Source: Leishmania infantum JPCM5
Taxonomy: Eukaryota > Euglenozoa > Kinetoplastea > Trypanosomatida > Trypanosomatidae
Direction of reading: 5' to 3'
DNA: 64,000 nt
Assembly (NCBI RefSeq): GCF_000002875.2
Contig: NC_009414.2
Coordinates: 62,001-126,000 of the forward strand
Below the pieces are notes generated by a model. It ran no database searches and was not told the DNA's origin. It saw only the letters and a program-made list of their open reading frames with translations. Shown in pieces: positions 18,709 to 28,500 of the stretch (its first letter is position 1; each line of letters starts with the position of its first letter). Both the position numbers and the translations under genes were made by a program.

Positions 18709-20177
18709 CGTTCTCTTTCCTTTGCGCTCGCGGCCGCTGGTGAGTTCACTGGCTCGCGGAAAGCAGTGAAGATGGAGAGTATGGTGGGGGTTGGGGAGGC
18801 CAAAAAGCCCTGCGACACGCCTCCGCCGAGTCTCACGCTCCCTGGCGTGCGCGGAGCAACAGCTTCGAGGCCGATACAAGGCACAGGGCGGCAAAGGTCC
18901 TCAGTGCGTGCGCGCGCGCGAAGGCTGCTGCTCTTCGGTGGGCCACGAGTGGTACAGCGTTGAGCACGCGCGGCACAGCACACAGCGCTATTCGTTTTCT
19001 TCCTTGGCCGGCGGCGAACGGCAACCTGCAAAAGAGCCGCGCCGCCTCCTGCGATGGCGCTGGTGAGGAGTAGTGAAAAAAGGGGGTGGGGACACCTGCG
19101 CACGGGCTCGGCGTCTGTGCGAGTCTGACTGTGGCAACAGAGAAAACAGGCATGTGCGCCAAGAGAGAGGTGCACAGGCACGCGTTACAAACATCGCCGT
19201 CGCCCCCCGCACCCACCCGCAGCCACGGCAACGTCCAGGGCGAGAAGCAAAGAGAGAGGGAAAGGCGTGAGAGAGAGACACATACAGGAGCAAGTCGCCG
19301 GCACTCACAATACGGTGCATCCTTAGGGGATGCGGGCCCCACCACGTGCACGGAAATGAACGCGGAGAAGGGCGTGTGGTTGCCAGTCCACACGCCCACA
19401 TGTCTGCTCAAGCACGCGGTGACCACTGTGGAGGAGGGACGGTGACCGCCAACAACGTATGGCAGCAGTGTCTCTTCGTTTTTCCGCCATTCGGCAGAAA
19501 CAGATGAGCACACACGCAGCGAGAGAGAGAGAGAGACCAACGCCCGAATAGTAAAGGAGAGCCGTGAAACCACGAGAGATGTGCTGCCGTACTTCAGCGG
19601 CACTTCTCTTGCTCGTGCCCGTGGGTATGTGTGCAACTCGTTTTTGTGGTGCGAGGGGAGAAAAGAGGTGCTTGGTCTCCCTTGTGCGTGCATGGGAATA
19701 TGCGCACGCGTGCAAGCGTCATGGCTGAGACCAGAGCGCCGTCGATACAGAACAGCGAGAGGTAGGCGAGGAGGGGCCGATGAGCTCCGTGGCTTTTTGC
19801 GGGGCAGCAGCAGGGTAAAAGAAGAGAACCGTGCCCCCACCCCACCCCACGCCCAGACACGCGTAGTGGCACACACTGCATGGAAAACAAAGAGAGAGAG
19901 AGAGCGGCGACCCCTCGTAAAGCAGTGCAGAGAAGCGCAAGGAAACGGCAACGCGGACAACAATGTCCGTGGGGGGGGGGGCAACACGCAACAGACAAGC
20001 AGTTGTTCACCGGGGGGAGGGGGGAGGGGGAGGGCAATGAAACGAGTAAAGCGGCTCGATGACGGGTACACAACGCAGCAGGTGCATGGGAGGACAACGT
20101 CAGCCGCTCGTCGAGAAAAGAATGCGAGGGGGATGGGGGGCGGACGACGAAGGTGGGCACGTGCAGCAGCAGCAGCA
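18709..20177. other. Intergenic region, 1.47 kb
   Basis: 3' flank of ATG4 and 5' flank of the zinc-finger gene. Contains a G run (about 19971-19981) and GA repeats (about 19519-19533 and 19890-19904). A 464-codon minus frame here is low-complexity Ser/Leu/Arg and is not accepted. Confidence 0.6.
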
Positions 20178-21362
20178 TCAATCCAGATACTCCCACGAGT
20201 CCGTGTCAACCTCGTCTTCACCATCATTCCTCTCCGCTTTCGCAGCGGTGGCAGTGCCTACCTCACCCTCCTTGAACCTCTTGCGAGGCACCCGCAACGT
20301 ACGCCGGTGTGCTAGTGGAGCCACCTCGGAAATTGACGTGCCGCCCATCCCACAATTATCGCCCGTCTGCAGCGGGGACAAAAAGGTGCCGTCGGCGTGC
20401 CCCGGCCGCGCACGGCTGAGCTGATCGCAGTCACGCTGCGTCCGCTGCGATTCGACGTGCATAAATCTGTTAGAGAGATGCACCTCCAGCGCGGCCCACT
20501 CATCGCGTGTCGTAACGGCAAAGGCGAGAAACAGCGACGTGTCCACGCGTGACCAATGCACACAACGCACATCGGCGACGGATGGCGTGACAGAGACCGC
20601 GGCGGACGGCCCCTCACTCAGCAGCGCGGCGGCGGTTCGCTGGTGCGGGTCCAGGTAGAAGAGCTGTGTTTGGTTGTGAGCAAAGAAGTAGTAGCTCCGT
20701 CCTGGTACTCCGCCGACAACCCCCAGACACTGCGGCTGCTCCATCAGCTTTTCTATCTGGAGATAGCTCTCCTGCGTCAGCTGCGCCGCAGCACTCACGC
20801 GCACGGAGGCCAAGACGAGCACCACATCCGCCCCCTGTTTGAAAGTGTGCTGCACCTCGTCGGCGTAGATGCACCCGTTTGTGGACGTCACCACCATCAC
20901 GCGCGTCTGCAGCTGCTCCGTCTTTACGGCACCCTGCACCGTGCGCTTGATGGCCTCGCAGCCCTGCGATGGGCTCCAGTACTCCGCCTTGAACGCCCGC
21001 CGATTCCATAAACTTCGGATCATGTTGTGGATCGAGAACGGCGCCGTCTCGGCACTGTGGTCGAAGAAAAGAGAAAGTCTGCGATCCGCTGGACGGCCGT
21101 GGACCCACAAGAAATGAGCCAGAAGCATCTGCGAGGTGCGCAGAAGGCAGCCCCAGCCCTGGTCTGTCTCGATCAGGCGCGTGACGGCCGGGATCGCCTC
21201 GAAGCCGTCCCGGTACGTGAAGATGAGAAATGTGTCGGTGAGCGCCTTCTCTAACTCCTCTCGCGATTCTACGGCAGCGCCAGACCTGCCGACGACTTGG
21301 AGTGGAAAGACCGCCTCCGTGGGGAAGAAGGCGCTCCATAAGTCTTGCACGTAGCGGAGCAT
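20178..21362 (-). CDS. ATG4.1: ATG4-family cysteine peptidase (C54)
   Basis: Processes the C-terminus of ATG8 and removes it from lipid, so it controls autophagosome formation in the cytosol. The protein is 394 aa, usual for ATG4. The catalytic Cys is C72 in DQGWGCLLRT (67-76), and the Asp-His pair is D238-P-H240 in FYLDPH (235-240), following the conserved GGVPGRSYYF block (217-226). The C-terminal ~60 residues are polar and acidic, a likely disordered tail. Start at the ATG 21362: the catalytic domain begins soon after and an AG acceptor lies 10 nt upstream. Trypanosomatids have two ATG4 genes. The neighbours (zinc-finger gene and PAN2) match the ATG4.1 locus as I recall it; the sequence alone does not separate 4.1 from 4.2. 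Confidence 0.93.
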   Translation of the reverse strand: MLRYVQDLWSAFFPTEAVFPLQVVGRSGAAVESREELEKALTDTFLIFTYRDGFEAIPAVTRLIETDQGWGCLLRTSQMLLAHFLWVHGRPADRRLSLFFDHSAETAPFSIHNMIRSLWNRRAFKAEYWSPSQGCEAIKRTVQGAVKTEQLQTRVMVVTSTNGCIYADEVQHTFKQGADVVLVLASVRVSAAAQLTQESYLQIEKLMEQPQCLGVVGGVPGRSYYFFAHNQTQLFYLDPHQRTAAALLSEGPSAAVSVTPSVADVRCVHWSRVDTSLFLAFAVTTRDEWAALEVHLSNRFMHVESQRTQRDCDQLSRARPGHADGTFLSPLQTGDNCGMGGTSISEVAPLAHRRTLRVPRKRFKEGEVGTATAAKAERNDGEDEVDTDSWEYLD

Positions 21363-22646
21363 TGATGTATTGCTGGGGCAGCGAGGGAGGGCAGTCAGAG
21401 GTCGAGTGTAAGCAGCAGCAGCAGCAGCAGCAGCAGAGGGAGGAGAGGACGCAACACCTGGCAGCGCCGATGTGCTGCCGTAACGCCCGAAAACAAGCAA
21501 GCACAATGATTGGATAAGCCACACAAGAAGAGGAGTCGCCCCCTCTCTCTCTCGAATTCCTTCCCCTTCGTGCTGCCGCGCAGCCACCGAGCACGCGCCC
21601 GCTGGTGGGCTTCAACAACGAGCTCAGTGACTGCCCCCAACTTCTGCTCGGCTGTTGGACAGCCGCACTGGGAAGCGTGCACAACTTGGGAGAAGTGAGA
21701 GGTTGAGAAAGGAATGTGGCAAGAGGGAGGGGGAAGTCAGAGGAAGAGCAGCCTGAGTTTCAACACATATTCGCTCTTGGGACAGGCACAGGTAGCAGGA
21801 CAACGCGCCGTGCGTAACGCGCGTCGGGGGTGGGGTTTGGGGTGGCAAGTGGTTTGCGTGTGCCGCAGACACACTAAAGAGAGAGAGCGGAGGTGCAGAG
21901 GTGGAGGGGGTGAGAGAGGAAGACGTGAAGACGGAAAGTTCGGGCACATCAGGAAGGGCTCACAGATGCTACAGAAGAGGGAAGGGTGCGGAGCCGCCAA
22001 CGTCGAGAGAGATCACAGGCTCCCTCGGCCACCCCTGCGGCAGTCGCTGCACGACGCGCAGCACCTAGGCTGGATCTCTGCACACCCATGCAGAGGTGGT
22101 GCTTGCGATGCGCAGACACGTCGCAGCGCACAGTCACGGGATTCTGCTTTTTTCGCCCCGCATTTCCTTCGTTGTTGTGTTTTCGTGGAGGTTATCCGAG
22201 TCCGTTAGCCGCCGGCGAGGTTCTCCCAACCCCTCGCGCAACAGACACGCCGGTGCGGCAAGCCGCCCAAAAAGCGCGTACGAGTACAGCGCGGCGGCAA
22301 TCAGCGAGGGAGGAGGGCGAAGGAAGCCAAGCAAGGCAAGAGAGCACTCATCTGTGCGCGTTTCTGTGCGCACATGGAAGTCAATGAGGGTGTGAAGCCC
22401 TCAACAACAACACTCACTGCTTTCGCACCTCGTGGTGGCGTGCAGGTATGGGGAGGGGGGAACCAGAGCGGCAGAGGCTCGTGACGCATGCACACCGCGC
22501 CTCTCTCATAAGTACTACCTGGTTTGCGACAGGCGCGTGCGTGTGTTCGCAGGTGAATGGCGTGTCCCTCCCCTCTCCCCCCCAGACACACACACACGCC
22601 ATCGCACCCCACCACCCACGCTACTGCGGCACACCTTCGCATCGCT
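21363..22646. other. Intergenic region, 1.28 kb
   Basis: 3' flank of the LIM-like gene and 5' flank of ATG4. The only repeat noted is the CAG/CTG run at 21412-21436. No gene is supported. Confidence 0.6.
21373..21450 (-). promoter_or_regulatory. Candidate spliced-leader acceptor for ATG4, with CTG repeat
   Basis: On the minus strand a CT-rich stretch (21437-21450) is followed by a (CTG)n run of about eight units (21412-21436), a second CT tract (about 21380-21392) and CCCCAG, with AG at 21374-21373. This gives a 10-nt leader before the ATG. The triplet run inside the splice region could vary in length between strains. Confidence 0.35.
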
Positions 22647-23261
22647 CTACTCTTTTGGGCTAAAGAGGAACTCCATCTGATGGCGGTGGCGAGGGAAGAA
22701 TTGCCCTGTCAGGCGAGAGCCCGTGCGGTGCGTATTGACGTACGAAGTGTGCCAGCGCCGCGTCGGCACCCGGATGTCGCGTCCGAGCGCGCACGATAGA
22801 CACCACGCGCGTCTGTCCTTCGAGTAGAACTGGTTGTGTATGATGCGGTACTTGCAGTTCCAGCACTTGAAGCACTTCACGTGGAAAAAGTACCCCTGCG
22901 CCGTCGGCACCCTTGCATTGCCAGACGGGACCCACACGTAGCTGTTGATGTCGTCCCCATCGATCGGCTTATCGCAGTTGAAGCAGCACGCACCGTCGGG
23001 CACGACCATTGGCTGGTCGACGTCCTCGGTGTAGGCGGGGAAGTGCGGGCGTGATCTGGCCTCTTCATGCGGGACGGCGGTGAGGTGGTGCGCCTTGGAC
23101 TGCATCCACCAGCGACGGCTGTGTTGCGTGCGTACCTTGTGTCCCGATGCCGGCTTGCCGTGCATGGCACGACATGGAACGGCAAGCGCAGCCGTTGATG
23201 CAGCCATGACGGTAATGGCAGCGCTGCTGCGAGGCAAGCCGAACTGCCGCATATGATTCAT
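22647..23261 (-). CDS. LIM-like zinc-binding protein, possibly mitochondrial
   Basis: The protein is 204 aa. Eight Cys/His residues are arranged as in a single LIM domain: C93 and C96, then H127, C130, C133, C136, then C154 and C157. The spacing from C96 to H127 (30 residues) is longer than in ordinary LIM domains, so this is a divergent member. The N-terminal ~55 residues are rich in Ala, Arg, Ser and His with no acidic residue, consistent with a mitochondrial presequence. The C-terminal ~45 residues are basic (RRWHTSY, HRHQ). LIM domains bind proteins, so a scaffold or assembly role is likely, but the partner is unknown. The start could instead be the in-frame ATG at 23300; 23261 gives the better presequence. 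Confidence 0.83.
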   Translation of the reverse strand: MNHMRQFGLPRSSAAITVMAASTAALAVPCRAMHGKPASGHKVRTQHSRRWWMQSKAHHLTAVPHEEARSRPHFPAYTEDVDQPMVVPDGACCFNCDKPIDGDDINSYVWVPSGNARVPTAQGYFFHVKCFKCWNCKYRIIHNQFYSKDRRAWCLSCALGRDIRVPTRRWHTSYVNTHRTGSRLTGQFFPRHRHQMEFLFSPKE

Positions 23262-25518
23262 CTTGTTCGCAGGACTAGGGATGCGTTGGTAGGAAAACAT
23301 GAGAGCACACTCGCAGAGAAGCCGTGGGCGCGTAAAGAGAGCACTCAACGCAACAGAGGCCTCATACGCTCAACGCCAACGACGCCAACACCGCGCACAG
23401 GCAGCCACCGCGCAGAACGCAGAAGCACGCGGAGGCAAACGCGGCGAAAGCTTGTAGTTGTGCTTCGCAAGGATCTGTGTTGTGCTACCGAAGAGCGTGC
23501 GCTGGAGTTGAACAGCACGGTTGGCAGGAGGGGGAGAGGGAGAGAGGGTATGGGGGTTGGAGACATGCACCTCGAATGAAGAGAAAATGCAGAGACGTGA
23601 AAATAGTTTCAGCAGCGCCGTGCGGCGCCGGCGGATGCCAGGGAGCCGCGCCGAGGAGGCTGCAGCCCACTGCCCTACAGCCACTCCCGCCTCCCCACCC
23701 CGCATTCTCTCCGTGAAACGGCGTGCGTCTGTAAGGAGCGATATAACGTGCAGCCGGAGAAGCGAGGACAGCCATAGGAGGGGGAGAGGGGCTTGGATGT
23801 AGTGGGCTGACGTGTGAGCGTGCCACATCAATGCCTGGCATACGCCCTGCGACGATGGCGAGGTGGCACCATTTCGACACCTTGTACAGCGCAGCCGTCC
23901 TCAGCACAGCATGTGTCGGCATAGGAGGAGGCGCTATGTTGTGCTGCCCTCAGGCAGCGCCGCGGCGGGTACGGGCATGTGTTCATTGTTTGGTCCGTGT
24001 AGCCTTGCCATTGCACCTACCTTGCTGAGTGAACATGTATGGGTGGTTATGAGAGGAGCGGTGGCGGTGATGACGGTTGGCTGCACGATCCTGAGAGGCC
24101 CTTCCGTATCTTACTCGTGCCATCGCGGGGGAAGAGAGGGAAAAGGCGCACTCACGCCTCCGCCTCGCGCCTGTCCCTCCACCCTCCTCACTGCATGTGC
24201 GCCGACTGCGCGATGCGGGCCCTTTCCTACGACCTCCATAGACACACATGAACAGCGAAGCAGAAGGTAGAGAGGAGGCCGGCCTGAGCCAACGAAAAGA
24301 ATAAGTGTGGCTTGGTGGCACACATCGGCAGCGTGCGCCTAATCCTCAGCGCACGCCACGGCAACGGAGAAGAGAAAACCGTGATTTGCCTGATTTCGGT
24401 TCGCTTGCTGCGCCTGTGCAGGGTGCTTCTGCACATGTGCGGCTGTGTGCGGATGTGCTCGCAAGGGGGTGGGGTGAGGTTTGTGGAGAAAAGGACGAGA
24501 TAAGGCGCCCCTGGTCTCCCCTGTTCCTCGACGGACCGGGCCGTCCATCAGGGGGGAGGACGTGAGGAGGCCGTCTTCCCGCACAAGCGCCAGAGCTCAT
24601 CGCCGCCGTCCTCGCCCAGAAACGAGCGAGGCACAGACACGCACACAAGCACAACGCGACGTGGCACACATCCGCCAAAGTGGGAAGAGAAAAGAGAGTA
24701 AAGAAGGCGACGAGCGCACGCCGCGAAGACGAGGGTCCGTGCATCTGAAAAAGGAAAAGAGACGAACAGCACGCACGCATGACGTGGTGGCGGAAACAGA
24801 TGAGCAGCAGCGCGGACGTATCAACAACACGCGCACCGGCTGCGTAGTCTCCCGATCTAAGCACCACGGTGAAGGCGAAAGAGCCAAGGAAAGAGTGTGG
24901 CTTTGTGTCTGAGAACGCTTCTGTGCGTGTGCCTGCTTGTGGTAACGCATGAGCCGGCGAGTGCGTGTCTGGCCGTCCGCGTGACCATCAGACGGGATGC
25001 CTCCAGGGGAGGGGGAACAAGTAGCAAAGGTCGCACGAGCATCATGGAAGGAGAGAGGCAAGTCTGCTCGCGCGCGCGCGAGCGGCAGAGAGACACACAT
25101 CTGCCTCTCCTGCCTTTCTCTGTCCACTGCGTCACGCTGGTTTCGGCCTTCTCTCTTGTCGCCCTCTCCTTCCACCCCCCCCCGCCGCCGCCCGCCTCGC
25201 ATCCACTTCACACAGGCATGCGGGTGCACGTGTGCCTGTCAGGCGCACGTCTGCGGCCGTCCACACAAATGTGCTCAGAAAAGCAAGAGACAAAGCCATC
25301 TTCTGAGAAAGTCGCGTCAGCGGGGACGGAAGCCGTGGAGTGGGGCGGGCGCTCAGCAGGGAGAAGCGGGCGCTCAGCAGGGAGAAGCGGGCCCTCTGCT
25401 GCGTGTCCGCGCGTGCGAGCGTGCCATGGTACCGGGTGAGTTAAAGCGTCGGGGAGAGGGCGAAGAAGAGCGGAGGCTCTCGATCACCGCGTCGTCACAT
25501 CCCTCTTTCTCTTCGCTG
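23262..25518. other. Intergenic region, 2.26 kb
   Basis: Probable long 3' UTR of the 1588-aa gene plus the splice region of the LIM-like gene. It contains a 21-bp tandem duplication (25345-25386), a pyrimidine/CG-rich block at 25165-25200 and a (GC)n-like stretch near 25068-25080. Reading frames here are low-complexity. Confidence 0.6.
25345..25392. repeat. 21-bp tandem repeat, two full copies plus a partial
   Basis: GCGGGCGCTCAGCAGGGAGA plus one A occurs at 25345-25365 and again, exactly, at 25366-25386, then GCGGGC. It lies in the 3' flank of the 1588-aa gene. Confidence 0.85.
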
Positions 25519-28500
25519 TCAGCTGGCACCTCTCTCTGAACATGCAACGCTGTGCAGCTGTCGGTGCTGGCAATGCCGCCTCGCTCGTGCGCGCTCGTAG
25601 GGGCGCCAGGAGAGCGGCTGAAAGGAAGGAGGGTGCACGCTGATCAAGATTATGCTGATGAGGGGGAGAGAGAACGCGAGCATGACGAAGGAGATGATAA
25701 GGCTGCTGCTCTCAGCCAGCGGTTCGTAGCGCAGCTTCGTCGTCTCAAAAGCTTCCACCGATGGGAGCAGCGTGTAGTGCAGCGTCGGCGATGCCTCGAA
25801 GAAGAGCGACGCGTTCGCTTCTGTTGTCAAATAGGTGTAAGGCCACGACGTGTACGGGGCGGAAGCCTCACTCGCGGCCGCAGTGGCGCTGCGCACCGTG
25901 AAAGACACCTGGCACTCCTCCGTGATCATTCCGGTGAGGTTAACGCGCAGCACGGGTGAGTCGAGCGATGAGGAGCCTGCCCAGGTGAAATTGCCTGCGT
26001 CACGCAGGGGCGAGCCGCACCGCAGCACGGCCGACACTGTTGCACAGCGGAGCATGTACGTTAGGAAGGCGGCATGATACTCGGAGATCCCGCGCATGTG
26101 CAGGAGTGAATCCATCGCGTAGTGAGGGAGAAGGGCGTAGTCTCGCACGCCAGCCGTGAGCACCGTCTGATTCGCGAAGAGCCTCGAGTTGTTGGTCAGT
26201 GTAATGGTGTGGGTGGGCAAGCGCGATGCACGCAGACGGAGGCCGTAGCTGGAGAGAGCGCTGTAGGTGGGCTGAGTAGTCACGGCTGTGGCCCCGCCGC
26301 GGGCAGCTGCCATCACGCCGCACTCCTCGGCGCCGAGTCCTGTGGTGTACTGCAGGGTCGCCGAGAGGTTGAGCGACCCGGTAGGTGCGGTGGACAGCAG
26401 GCGCGGAACGGTGAGACCGTACATGCAGGTCACTGAGCCCTCCAGAGACGTCGTCGCAGGCAGCCCCGTGCCGGCTGCACCGGTGCCCCTGCCGTACCCG
26501 CCGAGGGGGATGCCATAGCCGATCACCACGTTCGAGTCCACAAAAAGACGGCCTGGCGATCGCAGGTAAGAGCTCGGTGCGGCCGGGCCGGCTGGGCGGC
26601 GTAGACACGCACGCACCGGTTGACCGGCCAAAGACGTCACGCCGCCCAAGGCACGCTGCGGCACGCACGCGCACGTGTTGCGCTCTGGTGTGGCGCTCAA
26701 CACCGAGTAGGAGCCACTTGTGCACGTCGCACACACAGGCGTAGCAGAGGTGCCGCCCGCCGCCACGCCATAGCCGTAGCCGGAACGGCAAACGCCATCG
26801 AGTCCTGTGGACTGACGCACCGACAAGGCGCTGAGCGCCGCACTCACTTTGGCGGTGACGGCAGGAAAAGAGGCCACGTACAGGCCAAGCGAGTGCACGT
26901 CTGTAAGAGCCTCCACATCTCTGCCTTGCTGCTCGACGAAGGTCTCCGCCTGCGATCGCCACGCAGTCTCAGCTCTGCTCAGCGCTTCGTGCAGCGGGCT
27001 GACAGGGGACGCCGTGCTCGAGAGTCGCGTCACCATCCCCGGCACGTAGTCGTAGTGCAGCGGCAGCGCGGCAAGTTTCGAGATGCCGCTGGCGGGGAGA
27101 GGTGGACTCTTGAGCACCCACTGCTCGCGCTCCACGTAGCCGGCCACCCACCCTGCCACAGAGAGGTACATCGTCGTTTTGCCCAAGGGTGGGGACATCA
27201 TCTGTGACTGCCTCCACAGCGGCCAGTCCACTGTCACCGGGTTGCCAACCGCCGCCGCGTCCTTGTAGAAGACGACCGTGCTCGTCGAGCGGCTCAGCAC
27301 AACGCGGTAGGTGGTCTTGGCGAGTTGGTTGAGAGTCATAGATGTGACTCTCCACTGCCACGGGGCACTGAGCACCGTGAGCGACGACGGGGCGGGGGTC
27401 GTGCAAGGCGTCCTGGTACGGTCGCCCGAGGCGGCGAAGGCGTCGGTGCTCTGCGGAGCGGACAAAATGGACACATTCAGCAACAGTCGCAGCGTGAAGG
27501 TGACGGAGGGCGGCGGCGCTGCTCCAGTGGCAGAGGTGGTAGTAGCTGTCTCACCGCCCTCGGGGCGCTGATAGCTGGAGACAAGCGACCAGGACAGTCG
27601 CGACTGCGATGCGACTCCCTCGCCACCCTCTCGCACAGCAACCAGCACATGGGCAATAGAGGTGTTGGCAGCGCCTGTGCCGGTACCCGACGCCCGCTGC
27701 TGCGAGCGAAGTAGCGACGTGTGCATCTCCCACAGCAGCGTGGCATTCAGCTGCATTGCCGCCTCCCAGGCAACGCCGTCGCGATGTGGCGGCAGACCTG
27801 CAGACGACGTCGCAGTCGCGGAGGCAGCGGAGACGGAAAGGGGTTGCAGCAGCAGTCCCACTGTCTGCAACGCCTCCGCCGACACGGCAGAGGACACGAC
27901 GCGATGCATCAGCACAAAGCGGCACGACATCGGCTCGTCCGTCGTGCCGCTACCAACGAACGCGAACACGCGTGCGTCGTGCGACTGAGCAGGGAAGCTG
28001 GAGGGCAGCAACGATGCAGGCCCCACACACGCGTCGTACCAGCCGCCGCTGCGCTTGTCACTGATGACTGCAGTGGTGTTGTAGAACAGGCCAGGCGTGG
28101 ACACGCAACCGTTGTGCAGCGGTGCCTGGTAGATGTTGATACAAGCGTATCGGCAAGCAGCCTTGGCGTTGTCGAGTCCTGTGCTGGGGCTGCCAGCGAG
28201 CACGGCGCCGGCAGGAAGTGCGGGGCAGCCGTGCATGAGGCCGTCACCTGGGCAATAGACAGGCGTCGCAGCCGTCAGCAATGCGGAGCAGGCGGACGGG
28301 CACGCCTCACAAGCTGCCGTGTCGGGGTTTGCGTAAGTGCCGGCAGCGCATGTCGCTGCAGCCTGTGAGCCGACAAGAACGCCGTGGCGGGCCTCCTTCG
28401 TCGCTGCGCGGTTCGACGCCGTGCCCAGAGCTCTACGAGCAGCAGAGCCAGCCGCGCACGGCTCCTTGGGCACGGAGGCAACGACGCTCGGCGTGTAAAG

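Noticed and set aside
18833..20227. 464-codon minus-strand frame upstream of the zinc-finger gene
   Set aside because: Low-complexity translation of CT-rich UTR sequence that overlaps the end of ATG4; no domain.
23831..24028. 65-codon plus-strand frame that looks like a small membrane protein
   Set aside because: Opposite strand to every gene in the cluster, no recognisable homology, and embedded in UTR-like sequence.
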